Translations under genes and position numbers: made by a program
The notes under the pieces: generated by a model
Databases searched by the model: none
The model's input: the letters and a program-made list of their open reading frames with translations, nothing else
What the model was told of the DNA's origin: nothing
Part shown: positions 53,215 through 62,435 of the stretch, piece by piece
How positions within the stretch are numbered: the stretch's first letter is position 1
How the letters are laid out: each line of letters opens with the position of its first letter
DNA from: CBDCIS01 sp965217565
GTDB lineage: Bacteria > Chloroflexota > Dehalococcoidia > Lucifugimonadales > CATOSD01
Length of the DNA: 64,000 bases
Reading direction: 5' to 3'
NCBI GenBank assembly: GCA_965217565.1
Contig: CBDCIS010000004.1
Span: forward strand, 248,001-312,000

Positions 53215-55686
53215 ATGAACACTACGCGACGCATAGGCATTAGCAGACCAATCAAGGTTGTGGGCTTCCTGCTGATGCCACTCGTGCTCATTGTCATCGG
53301 AGGCTCCACAGCTCTGGCTGACCCCTCCGATTTGCCGCCCGCGCCTGAGGAGCCCTCGGTGGCGGAGAACGGACTGGACGCGCTGACAGTGAGTTGGGCC
53401 GAACCGGAGAATTCCGGTTCGGCCATCACCGGCTACGACCTGCAGTACCGCAAGGCCACGGAAGAAGCGTGGACCAATGGCCCGCAGGACCAGACAGGGA
53501 CCAGCGCCCAGATCAGCAATCTGGAGGGAGACAGGGGCTATCACGTGCGGGTGCGGGCGCAGAACGCCGAGGGCGAGGGGGAGTGGTCGGAGCAAGGCTC
53601 GGGAACGACGGCGTTGTGGGCCGGGAAACTGACGGTCGGGGCAACTGCGGGGAAGCCCTCGACGAGTCGCTATTTAGGGTTGCAAAAAAATCCTGGGTCG
53701 CTAACAAGTTCGGGGACCTGTCTCCCCAGATTGTGGCCTACAACGGCATCGAATATCACGTCATCATCCTTGCCTGGTACAGAGGTTGGAGGCACGATGG
53801 CAATTATAATTACCATAAAACGGCACTGGATTTCTATACGTGGAGAAACGCGATTCCGGACGGGTGGATACTGCGGGTACGCGGGACCCGGTTTCACACC
53901 AGTGAAGGAATACGCGCAACGCTTGGCGACGAGGAACAGAAGGTCTACTGGACCGAACCGGACATTTCCCTGTCATTCGCCCAGAAGTATGACGTGGTGC
54001 TGTCCAGGGAAATCGATGCGCCGAGGGACCCCGATTTCGATCCTTTGGCAGATTTGACCGCCGAGTTCTCGGGCGTGCCGGAGAGGCACGACGAGACTTC
54101 GTTCGATTTCCAGGTGCGATTCAGCGAAGAGGTTGAGATCGGCTACCGGCAGTTCTTGGATTCGGCGTTCGAGTTGACAGGGGGGTGGTAACGAAGGCGC
54201 GGCGGCTGAGCCCACTGGGCAATGCCCGCTGGGAGATCAGCGTACGGCCCAGCGGCGCGGGCGACGTTACGGTTGCGCTGCCGGCGAATCGGCCCTGTGC
54301 GGAAGCGGGAGCGATCTGTACCGTGCTCGGCAAACAGCTTTCACTACGCGTCGAAGACACCGTCACGGGACCGGGTGAGCCCGTGCAGCAGGCCCTGACC
54401 GCACAGTTCGAGAATGCTCCAGCCTCACACAACGGTTCATCGGCCTTCAAGTTCCACTTGCGGTTCGATGAGGAAGTCCAAATCAGCTACCGGTGGTTTC
54501 GCGATTCGGTGTTCACGTTGAGCGGGGGAGCAGTAACGAAGGCGCGGCGGCTCGACCCGCCCAGCAACACCCGCTGGGAGATCACGATGGACCCGAGCGG
54601 AAATAGCGATGTCGCGATCGTTCTTCCGGCGGATCGGAACTGCCCGGAGACGGGGGCTATCTGCACCGGGGATGGCCGGAAGCTGTCACAGCGGCTGGAA
54701 CTGACCATCCCCGGCCCTGGAGCCGCGCCCGATGCTACGGGTTCGACGAGCTTCACCGTGGTCGAGGGCGACACCGAGGTGTCGACCCTGACGGCGTAGG
54801 ACGACGACACGCCGGCGGCGGACCTGACGTGGTCGATACCGTCTGACGCCGGCGGCGGGACGGATCGTGCGAGCTTCACGATCACTGCGGGTGGCGTGCT
54901 CTCCTTCCCGGCCGGGAAGGACTTCGAGGCGCCGGACGACGCCGACAGCGATGGCATCTACGAGGTAACTGTGCGGGTGAGCGACGGCGACAGGAGCGAT
55001 ACGGCGAACATTCGGGTGACTCTGTCCAACCGGAACGAAGCGCCAACGGCGGACGCGGGGGTGGACCAGGTGGGCATCGAGGAAGGCGCGACTGTGAACC
55101 TGAGCGGCACGGGCGAGGACCCAGACGGGCGGTCCGACGGTCACGCTGTCCGCGGCATCGGCGGCAACCACGACCTTCGCAGCGCCGACGGAACTGATAG
55201 AGGACGCGACCCTGTCCTTCAGGCTGCGGGTAACTGACGTGGGCAGGCTGTACGACGAAGATGTAGTGTCGGTGACGGTCGTCGCCGAGCCTCCACTGCC
55301 GGAAGTGACGGTCTCGGCGGGTACGAGCCCGGTCACCGAGGGCAACGCGGCGACATTCACGGTGAGTCTGGATTCGGCGCCGTCAGGTGCGCTGTCCGTG
55401 GCCGTGGCCGTCTCGGAGACGGGCAATGTACTCTCGGGCACGGCCCCGTCGACGTTGGCCTTCGCTGCCGGAGAGAGGAGCAAGACGCTGTCGTTGCAGA
55501 CCGATGACGACGACGTCGATGAGTCTGATAGCACGGTGAAGGTGACACTTTCGACGGGCGCCGGGTACACGCTCGGCTCCCGTTCTTCGGCGGAGGTCTC
55601 GGTAACCGACAACGACGAGGCTACGGTCGGCGCGGTGTGGGGGGAGCGGCTGGCGGACCGGGACATCGCGCTGGGTGAGTCGGCTA
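53215..55686 (+). pseudogene. Second large secreted repeat protein, 5' part (degraded)
   Basis: ATG 53215 begins a signal peptide (VVGFLLMPLVLIVIGGSTAL) and a fibronectin III domain (VSWAEPENSGSAITGYDLQYRK split: VSWAEPENSG, YDLQYRK, ISNLEGDRGYHVRVRAQNAE). The frame shifts near 53640 (then ALDESLFRVAKKSWVANKFG). Two 114-residue repeats follow (54054-54720). A G6 run at 54181-54186 shifts the frame, TAG at 54797 replaces Glu before DDDTPAADLTW, and another shift occurs near 55130. A Calx-beta unit (VTVSAGTSPVTEGNAATFTV) then runs into ISA copy 2 at 55687. Confidence 0.78.
54054..54720 (+). repeat. Two tandem ~114-residue repeat domains
   Basis: Unit 1 begins LTAEFSGVPERHDETSFDF and unit 2 begins LTAQFENAPASHNGSSAFKF. 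Both contain VTKARRL, a WEI(S/T) strand, VALP/VLPA, a paired-Cys segment (C-x3-GAIC) and end in G-K-x-L-S with a TGPG or IPGPG linker. I recognise no named family. Confidence 0.75.
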
Positions 55687-56614
55687 AGAGCCTATCCGAC
55701 AACTCCGGCAGCGCGATATGTTATCCAGGCACAGGCAAAGTGGAGCATAGCAAGATAGTTGTCCAAACGCTTCTCCCAACGGATGAGCAGCCGTCTGAAC
55801 CGATTCAGCCAGCTATGGCTGCGCTCGACCACCCAACGGCGGGCGCGGTAACCTGGAAGGGTCTGTTGTTCCTTCCGCTCCTGGCCTCGGCTGCGGATGT
55901 GGGCTGTGTATCCGTACCGAGCCACCAACTGCTCGACTTCAGCAAAGTCATAGCCCTTGTCCAGACACAGATGCTGAGGTTGTCCGGGTCGGGGAACCGG
56001 ACGTTCCGCCACCATAGATTCGAATGTCGGCTCAACCATCTTCATGTCGTGGCGGTTGGCTCCGTCCACACACACCCCTATGGGAATACCGTTCCCCTCT
56101 GTCAACAGGCTGCGTTTGGTACCCTTCTTACCCCGGTCTGTAGGGTTCGGGCCAGTGCCCTCACCCCCCGAGCGGAGCCTTTGTCATGGCTCCATCCATT
56201 GCCTGCCACTGCCAATCTATCCCTTGCACCTCGTCGTATTCAGACAACCCTCGCTCCCACAACTCCTCGAAGACTCCGGCGACTCGCCAACGCTGGAATC
56301 GGTCATGGACAGTGCTCGGAGCACCGAACGTGCGAGGCAACGCTTTCCACTGGCAGCCGGTCCGCAGCACGTAGAAGATTCCATCCATACACTCTCGAGC
56401 AGGTTTCCACGGCCTCCCGCCCTTCGGACCCGCCGTCTCGGCAGGCAATATCGGCTCAATCCTCTCCCACAGAGCATCGGGAATCCGCCAATCAGCGCCT
56501 ACGCCTCCATGATCGATCTTCGACATGTCTTTCCTCCACTCAAGTAGAATGGAGAAAGTTTATCCAAAGTCTCAGATACCCACCAAGGACAATTAAGGTT
56601 ATCGGATAGGCTCT
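55687..56614 (-). mobile_element. IS5-family element ISA, copy 2 (inverted)
   Basis: Same 928-base length as copy 1, inverted. TA flanks both ends, and joining the flanks restores the palindromic target GTCGGCTAGCCGAC. The inverted pair encloses about 7.2 kb. Confidence 0.85.
55692..56526 (-). CDS. ISA transposase (copy 2), two frames joined by +1 shift
   Basis: orfA (56526-56161) and the second frame (to 55692) give translations identical to copy 1, including the stop after LGG at the G6-TGA site. Catalytic Asp, Asp and Glu are all retained. Confidence 0.75.
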
Positions 56615-57286
56615 TAGCCGACTGACCTGTGGTCGGACGGCAGCAAAGTGTGGGTGATCACGGACTGGGAAACCGGGCAGGTCCAGGTCTACTCGCTGGC
56701 GGACGGAGCGTTGCAATCGGACTCGGGCTTCACGCTGACGGGGACCTTGTTTCCCACCGGACTGTGGTCGGACGGGCAAACGCTGTGGGCAGCTGACTAC
56801 AGCGCCGGTCGAGTGTTGGCCTACCGCCTGTCAGACGGCTCTCGTCTATCTGGTCAGGACTTTGACCAAGCGGTGATGTCAGCCGCCGGCAACAGCCGGC
56901 CTAGCGGACTGTGGTCGGGCGGCCAGACTATGTGGGTGGCGGACTTCAGCGCCTCGAAGGTTTTCGCCTACCGGCTGTCGGACAAGGCTAGAGCATCAGC
57001 CCTGGAGTTTGATCTCACGTCGGATCAGAACGATACACCGATTAGCCCGTTCGGGCTCTGGTCGGACGGCGAGACTATGCTGGCTTCAGACTGGCAACGC
57101 GGTGAAATATTTGCATACACCCTGTCAGGCGGGCAGCGGCAACCGAATCGAAACATCAACACCTTGGAGTCTGGCACCAGCTATCCGAGCGGGTTGTGGT
57201 GCGACGGCGAAACGCTATGGGTCGTTGACGACCTTGTCGAGCGCATCCACGCCTACGCCGTACCGGGTTTGGGCTCGACACCATGA
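56615..57286 (+). pseudogene. Second large secreted repeat protein, 3' part (LWSDG propeller)
   Basis: After ISA the original gene resumes (joining GESA to DLWSDG) and ends at 57284-57286. It contains five near-repeats of about 48 residues of the form GLWSDGxTxWxxD...xxAYxLSDG (LWSDGSKVWVITDW, LWSDGQTLWAADYS, LWSGGQTMWVADFS, LWSDGETMLASDW, LWCDGETLWVVDD), a propeller-like array. The piece lacks its own start. Confidence 0.78.
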
Positions 57287-57346
57287 ACGCCGAGAGATGG
57301 GATGGCGGGCTTCGTACGCTGGCAAGCGAATGCTCAGAGCTGACAT

Positions 57347-57374
57347 GGTTCCCCCGCGCACGCGGGGATGGTCG
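57347..57374 (+). repeat. Single CRISPR type I-E-like repeat (orphan)
   Basis: The sequence GGTTCCCCCGCGCACGCGGG followed by GATGGTCG has the 28-base length, inner palindrome CCCCGCGCACGCGGGG and GATG tail of type I-E repeats. Its translation gives WFPRARGDG, a known mis-translation of such repeats. No second copy and no cas gene is seen, so this is no array. Confidence 0.5.
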
Positions 57375-57625
57375 TATACGCCTGAACAGCAGCAGCATCG
57401 TCGACCAACGAGACGCCGCCTACGCCTATGAGGCGCGACGGTGCTCGTCGTGGAGGAGGAAGTGGCGCAGTCCCTGGCCGGCGCCGTGCTCAACTATAAG
57501 GCGGAAGAAGTCGCCGCGCCTTGCTTCCCCCTCGATATCTACTAGCGCGGCGCACGCTCCTTGGGGGAGGGGGCTGGTGGAGGAGTCGTGGTTCGACGGG
57601 CCCATCGACGATCCGGTTTGACCTA

Positions 57626-57655
57626 ATAGGGGCGCTCACAAATGAGCGTCCCTAT
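57626..57655. terminator. Thirteen-base-stem hairpin
   Basis: ATAGGGGCGCTCA pairs with TGAGCGTCCCTAT around CAAA, with one G-T pair. It could be a terminator or a repeat. No T tract follows on either strand. Confidence 0.5.
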
Positions 57656-58244
57656 AAGCCCCACCAAACTTGACAAAATCGAGAACCTTCACACTGAAAT
57701 TCGTTCTGGAGCTGTAGCCAGACGTCATCCCGCCCAATGGCGTCCGAAAAGGTCTGTCCTTCGGCACCGGTCCGGAGTCGACGCGTGGTCGTTCATCTTG
57801 TGCAGCCCCGCCCGAGAATCCGTCCGGTCGCCGTGGTGAGAGTCCAGGACTCACATCCTCACCTCGGCATTATCACTTATATGATGGGGCTGAGGGTTGC
57901 CGTGGCGACGGTGCCGGGGTAGTATTGGGCTGATGTGGACGGACCGGCACGTGGTGGAGGGTGGATAAGTCCAGCACCTCTGTCGGCGTGAACACCCGCC
58001 TCAGCTTGAGGAGGCCGCAGGGAGACGAGGCCGCCTGTCGACGGCGGGCCGGTCGCGGCGGCCGGAGATGACGATCCCATGACGATGAGACGTGCGGGGC
58101 CGCTCTTGGCCGCCCTGACGATCCGTATGGCGTTCCATCTGTCTGCATGCGAGCCTGCGGCTGAGCCCATCGCGGACTCCGCCACTGCTGTACTTGGGGT
58201 GCTACACCAGGCTCCCACGCCGCCGGCGTCGGAGACCCTCCTGC

Positions 58245-58864
58245 CTGCCGACAGCTGTTCCCGTGCTTGTCGGACTAACATAGCAGGTGGTACAAGAGCT
58301 GGTAGCAGGTCATCGTCGCCGCCGAAGAGTGTTATGTCGATACTGATGAAGGACGTCTATCTGGGCGCGAAGTACGTGTATGGATACGCCATCGAGTCAA
58401 AGGCGGCGAAGGTCGCCGCCAGTTCTGAACCCCTCACAGCCAGCCCACTATCACCATCCGTTATCCGCCCCAGCCCTCAGGGAGCCCAATCCACAGGGTA
58501 GTCATCTGCAGGATCATCTGTGAGTCGGGTGAGGTCGGGACCGTCGGCGTTCACTGCGTATATCTCCCAATTCCCGTCGCGCTTCGAGAGGAACACCATC
58601 CGGCGTCAGTCAGGAGGAGACCATCCTGGACTCCCGTCATCTGCAGGATCGCCGGTGAGGCGGGTGCTGCGTCAGTTTGAAATAGATCACCCCCACCCCA
58701 ACTGAGAATGGCGGACCGAGTGTGTCAGTTTGAAATTAGGCGCACCCACCATCATACAAGGCCCCAGAGGACGATAAGCCCCGGTTCCGGAAGCTGTCCT
58801 GCCTACCGACCCTGTCCCCATGCTTGCCGGTGCAACATAACTGGTGGCACAACTATCGGGGGCA
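58245..58864. repeat. Diverged duplicated ~68-base segment
   Basis: 58245-58312 and 58797-58864 align: CTGCCTGCCGACAGCTGTTC versus CTGCCTACCGACCCTGTCC, and GTGCTTGTCGG versus ATGCTTGCCGG. Translations share ACRxNIxGGT. They probably derive from one decayed repeat protein. Confidence 0.5.
58497..58675 (-). pseudogene. TolB-like beta-propeller remnant
   Basis: On the minus strand the frame reads STRLTGDPADDGSPGWSPPD, a stop, then RRMVFLSKRDGNWEIYAVNA followed by DGPDLTRLTDDPADDY. These match PD40/TolB propeller blades (DGRRIVFxSxRDGNWEIYVMNADG). It is a fragment of one or two blades, with neither start nor ends. Confidence 0.65.
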
Positions 58865-58876
58865 GATTACATGCTA

Positions 58877-60081
58877 GTACCGCGTCAGTGTGAAACCGAT
58901 GGATAGATATGGCGAAGCTTGTTCCGGGCATCGGTGGTAGAGAATCTCCAATCGATGGTTGCCCCAGCCTGATTTCGTTCGGTCTCCAAGGCTGCAATTT
59001 CCCGTTTGAGCGACCCCTCATCTTCAATGCGGCGATTCAAACATTGGTTGCTGAAGACGCTGAACTCAATCTCTGCCATGTTGAGCCAACTCCCATGCTT
59101 GGGGGTATAGTGAAACTCCAGCCGTTGGATCACCCGTCTGGCCTCCTTGGGCTCAAAGGTCTGGTACAGGGAGGCGGGTCTATGGGTGTTCAGGTTGTCC
59201 AGCACCACTCGGACCTTCTCCGCTTCAGGGTAAGCAGCATCCGCCAGCCAGCGCATCTGATGGGCGAAGTCTTCCATAGTGCGACGCCCGGTCACTGCCA
59301 CGTGCCTCCAGCCCGCCAACGGCTCACAAATCATAAACAAGTTCCGGGTCCCATTGCGCTGGTACTCGTAATCAAACCGCTCTCGCCGTCCCGCCTTGGC
59401 CGGGATGGGCTCCCGCTTCTCCGACACCAACTGCTTGGAGGTCTCGTCGAAACAGGCTACGGGCCGCTTGGGGTCATAGGGTTCCGCGTAGAGGTCCAGT
59501 ACGTCCTCCATGCAGGCTACGAACTCGGCGCTCACCTTGGGGATGCACCACTCCTTCTTCCGCCACGGCTTGAGTTCGTTTTTTTCAACACCTGCCTGAC
59601 CGTCTCCCGGGAGATGGAGCCGGTCAGCCCCAGTTCTACCGCCTGGTCGGCAAGCAATCGCAACGTCCAGCGGGCGTGTCCTTCCGGGGGCGTGCTGCAG
59701 GCCACGGCCACCAGGTGGGCTTCCTGCTGTCCATCTAGTTTGCGCCGTTGCCCCGGCCGCGGCAGGTCATCAAGGGCGCGCTTCAACCCGCCTTCCACGA
59801 AACGCTGCCGCACCCGGCCCACCGTGGCGGGACCCACCATCAGAGCTTCCGCCACCTGCTGGTTGGTAAGGCCTTCATCGGCTTTACACAGAATCAAAGA
59901 CCGCTTCACTTTACGTCCCGAGGATTTGCCGCGTCGGGTACTACCCAACAAATGTTCCCACTCTTCTTGGGTCAAGTTCACTCGATATAACTTGGTAGGC
60001 ATTCCCCCCACTCTCCACAATGAAAGAATGCCCTCAGTTATACACTTTCTTATATTTATCAAAAATAGTCGGACACGGTAC
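58877..60081 (-). mobile_element. IS630-family insertion sequence
   Basis: The ends share GTACCGCGTC (58877) and its near complement GACACGGTAC (60072-60081), flanked by TA on both sides as expected for IS630/Tc1 elements. It carries one two-frame transposase. Confidence 0.8.
58885..60002 (-). CDS. IS630 transposase, two frames joined by -1 shift
   Basis: The first frame (ATG 60002, MPTKLYRVNLTQEEWEHLL) has the paired helix-turn-helix regions (EGLTNQQVAEALMVGPATVG) and runs to QVLKK. An A7 tract (minus strand, 59585-59579) allows -1 slippage into NELKPWRKKEWCIPKVSAEF. The second frame holds VACFDETSK (Asp), VRVVLDNLNTH (Asp) and HGSWLNMAEIEFS (Glu). All DDE residues are intact, so it may be active. 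Confidence 0.8.
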
Positions 60082-60142
60082 TAGGCCGCCGGCGACGAAT
60101 CGCCTCGAACCCCAGGTCCGTCGTTGCGCACGTACCTACTGT

Positions 60143-60934
60143 TCAGATCGACTCCTCCACGACACTCACCTCGACTCGCCCAAGGCTCCCGAAGTCGGCG
60201 CCGAAGTTGTCGGCGTGCGAGACGCGCGTTATCCCAGTACATGTGCCTGTGGTCACTATCTGGCCTGCCTCGATCGACTCGCCCATGCGCGAAATGTGGT
60301 TGGCGGTCCAAAGCAGGACCAACAACGGGTCTCCCAGAGCATTCGAGCCTATCCCCTCGCGCACCACTCTTCCGTTTCTGAGCAGACTGACCGGATGAGA
60401 CTTGGTGTCCACAGCCCGCCAGTCGGTCAGCTCCCGCCCCTGAACGAAGGCCGTGTGCGCCGACATGTCGGCAACTAAACGCCGCTGCCCGATTCTGCCC
60501 AGGCCGTCCTCGAAGCGACCACCTACCACCTCGATCGCCGGAAGTAGGCTACCGACAGCGTCCATGACCTCGCGCAGAGAGTAGTCGGCGGCCCGAGGCT
60601 GCAACTCACGGGAGAAACGGAACGCGAACTCGCATTCTACGCTGGCGCTCTGGCCCGGAAAGACGGACACCGTAGCCGGGCTCTCGAAACAGAATGGTGC
60701 GAACATCGGCGCCGTCACCGGGCCATCGGAGTCGAGGCTCCACTGAGCGTCCTCGCTGGTGGCGCCGACCTTCCAGCCGAGGCGCGGCATGGATGCCAGC
60801 GCCTCTATCGCGCGCTGAACGCGGTAGGCGTCCTCGACCGATGCCAACTCGGACGCCGCCGTAACCGGCACCTGTCCGCCTGAGGTACGCGCGCGCCACA
60901 GACGCCTGGCAAGGACCTCCAAAGCTCCACTCAA
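60143..60934 (-). CDS. Fumarylacetoacetate hydrolase family / 2-keto-4-pentenoate hydratase-like
   Basis: About 263 residues. VEDAYRVQRAIEALASMPRL and GWKVGATSEDAQ open the fold; SVECEFAFRFSREL supplies the Glu metal ligands; and LLPAIEVVGGRFED and GEIV-like GQIVTTGTCTGI complete it. TTG 60934 is inferred as start, with a GGAGAGG site. Upstream in-frame sequence runs into an IS remnant, so the original N-terminus may have been altered. It fits a ring-cleavage or keto-acid pathway, substrate unknown. Confidence 0.78.
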   Translation of the reverse strand: MSGALEVLARRLWRARTSGGQVPVTAASELASVEDAYRVQRAIEALASMPRLGWKVGATSEDAQWSLDSDGPVTAPMFAPFCFESPATVSVFPGQSASVECEFAFRFSRELQPRAADYSLREVMDAVGSLLPAIEVVGGRFEDGLGRIGQRRLVADMSAHTAFVQGRELTDWRAVDTKSHPVSLLRNGRVVREGIGSNALGDPLLVLLWTANHISRMGESIEAGQIVTTGTCTGITRVSHADNFGADFGSLGRVEVSVVEESI

Positions 60935-60999
60935 TCTGCTACCTCTCCGGGTTGTCAGAATGCAATCGGTGTTGGAATCCAGCTTCAAGCTGGACTGTC

Positions 61000-61328
61000 G
61001 AATGATGTGACATGTTAAGGCAGTGGCTCGCCGCTCGCCAATCCGGGACGCCAGATCGTGCTGCACTAAATGACCTGTCCGGATTGGTCGGGAGGTATTC
61101 CGCCCGAAGCCTGGCATTGAAAGCCTCGATGATAGCGTTGTCTGTAGGCTTGCCTGGACGACTTAAGTCCAACTCCGCACCGTTCAGGTATGCCCACTGA
61201 CCCCGGGCCTTGGAGTTGAATTCAGCGCCGTTGTCTATGGCGATGTTTCGTGGCTTCCTTCCTAGCAGTGCTAGGCGAGCCAAAGCCTCTACCACCCTCC
61301 ACCGGCGGTCGAGCCGTCCATGCGGCAC
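61000..61328 (-). pseudogene. IS3-family orfB transposase fragment
   Basis: The minus-strand frame contains RVVEALARLALLGRKPRNIA, IDNGAEFNSKARGQWAYLNG, AELDLSRPGKPTDNAIIEAF and NARLRAEYLPTNPD, the rve-core end of IS3 orfB with the second Asp and the Glu. The first Asp region and the C-terminus are gone, and no inverted repeats are seen. An old remnant. Confidence 0.8.
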
Positions 61329-61464
61329 GCATTATCTCCCTCGATTACAGGCCTACGCCCTCCGATCACAGGCCTGTAGAACGGGAAGACACCAGAGGTT
61401 GCCGTTGACAGGATCGGCTTCGAGTTGGGGAAAGCTGGATTGACGGCGAGACAGCAGAAGCGAC

Positions 61465-62355
61465 CTACGGGTATCTCTGTAGCCACCAGCGAGCGATATC
61501 TATTCGCCGCGCGAACCAGACGCCGGGGAAGCCACAGGCGTAGTCCAAGAACCGCCTGAGGGCCACAATCCGCGACGGCCTCCCAACTATGCGACAATGC
61601 AGCCCTACGTTCATCATCTTCGGGTTCTTCTCCCCTTCCCTATAGAGGGTGTCGAACGTGTTCTTTAGCGTCTCGAAGAAGTCACCTGGACTGTTCATGC
61701 CGCCGCGCCAAAAACGCGTGTCATTGACCTCGAGCGAGTAGGGCACCACCAGCCACTTCCGGCCGTCCACCTGCACGTAGTAGGGGATGTCGTCATTGTA
61801 GGCCATGCTGTCATAGAGGAAGCCGCCCTCTTCGACGACTAGCTGTCGAGTGTTCACGCTAGGGCCGTACCTGACGTACCAGCCCAGCGGTCGCTCCCCT
61901 GTTGTGCGCTGGAGAGACTCTACCGTCTTGCGGATGGCCTCCCGTTCGGCCTCCCGGCTCATCTTAAAGTACTCCTCCCACCGGTAGCCGTGCCCAAACA
62001 CCTCGTGCCCACGCGCGACTATTGCCCGGCCAACCTCCGGATTGCGCTCCACGGCCAGCGCACAGCAGAAGAAGGTGGCCTTTACATTGAAGTCGTCCAG
62101 CAAGTCCATGATGCGCCAGACGCCTACGCGGCTGCCGTACTCGAAGAATGACTCGTTAGCCAGGTCGCGCTCTTCATGCGGAACTGGTGACGGCACCTCG
62201 TTGTTCGACTCGTGTGCGGCGTCCCCGTCGAGCGTGGAGTACTCGGAGCCTTCCTCGTAGTTGACGACCACGGATAGCGCGATGCGAGCCCCGTCGGGCC
62301 ATTCGACCTGCGGAGGATTGGCGCCGTAGCCTATTAGGTCGCGTTCGGTTGCCAT
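61465..62355 (-). CDS. Polysaccharide deacetylase, PuuE (allantoinase)-like
   Basis: A 296-residue NodB-fold protein. GYGANPPQVEWPDGARIALS and VNYEEGSEYS match the opening of PuuE proteins (allantoin amidohydrolases related to deacetylases). The chain continues with GSRVGVWRIMDLLDDFNVKA, the metal-site region GHEVFGHGYRWEEYF and MMNVGLHCRIVGRPSRIVAL. ATG 62355 has a strong AAGGAGGTT site. Uric acid catabolism is possible, but no other purine-degradation gene is present. Confidence 0.78.
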   Translation of the reverse strand: MATERDLIGYGANPPQVEWPDGARIALSVVVNYEEGSEYSTLDGDAAHESNNEVPSPVPHEERDLANESFFEYGSRVGVWRIMDLLDDFNVKATFFCCALAVERNPEVGRAIVARGHEVFGHGYRWEEYFKMSREAEREAIRKTVESLQRTTGERPLGWYVRYGPSVNTRQLVVEEGGFLYDSMAYNDDIPYYVQVDGRKWLVVPYSLEVNDTRFWRGGMNSPGDFFETLKNTFDTLYREGEKNPKMMNVGLHCRIVGRPSRIVALRRFLDYACGFPGVWFARRIDIARWWLQRYP

Positions 62356-62435
62356 ATCACATAACCTCCTTGAGAGCACAGAGTTACGTCTGCTCAGCAA
62401 CCATCAAAGGCAGCAGCAAACATTTTGGTAACTGT

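Larger units (their letters stand above)
57287..58876. other. Decayed accessory sequence without intact genes
   Basis: About 1.6 kb with only short frames. It contains an orphan CRISPR-like repeat (57347-57374), a hairpin (57626-57655), a diverged duplicated segment (58245-58312 and 58797-58864) and an antisense TolB-propeller remnant (58497-58675). A short lipoprotein-like frame at 58079 is not convincing. Confidence 0.6.

Noticed and set aside
47508..56614. Composite transposon bounded by ISA
   Set aside because: Both flanks show the two large genes continuing across each ISA copy, so they were independent insertions into host genes and not one transposed unit.
57347..57374. CRISPR array
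   Set aside because: Only one repeat-like unit; no spacing pattern, leader or cas genes.
57283..57621. 112-codon frame beginning at the end of the propeller gene
   Set aside because: It translates the CRISPR-like repeat (WFPRARGDG artefact), with no family resemblance.
58079..58501. Possible small lipoprotein gene
   Set aside because: The signal-like start (RMAFHLSAC) is weak, the rest has no domain, and part matches the diverged duplicated segment in decayed DNA.
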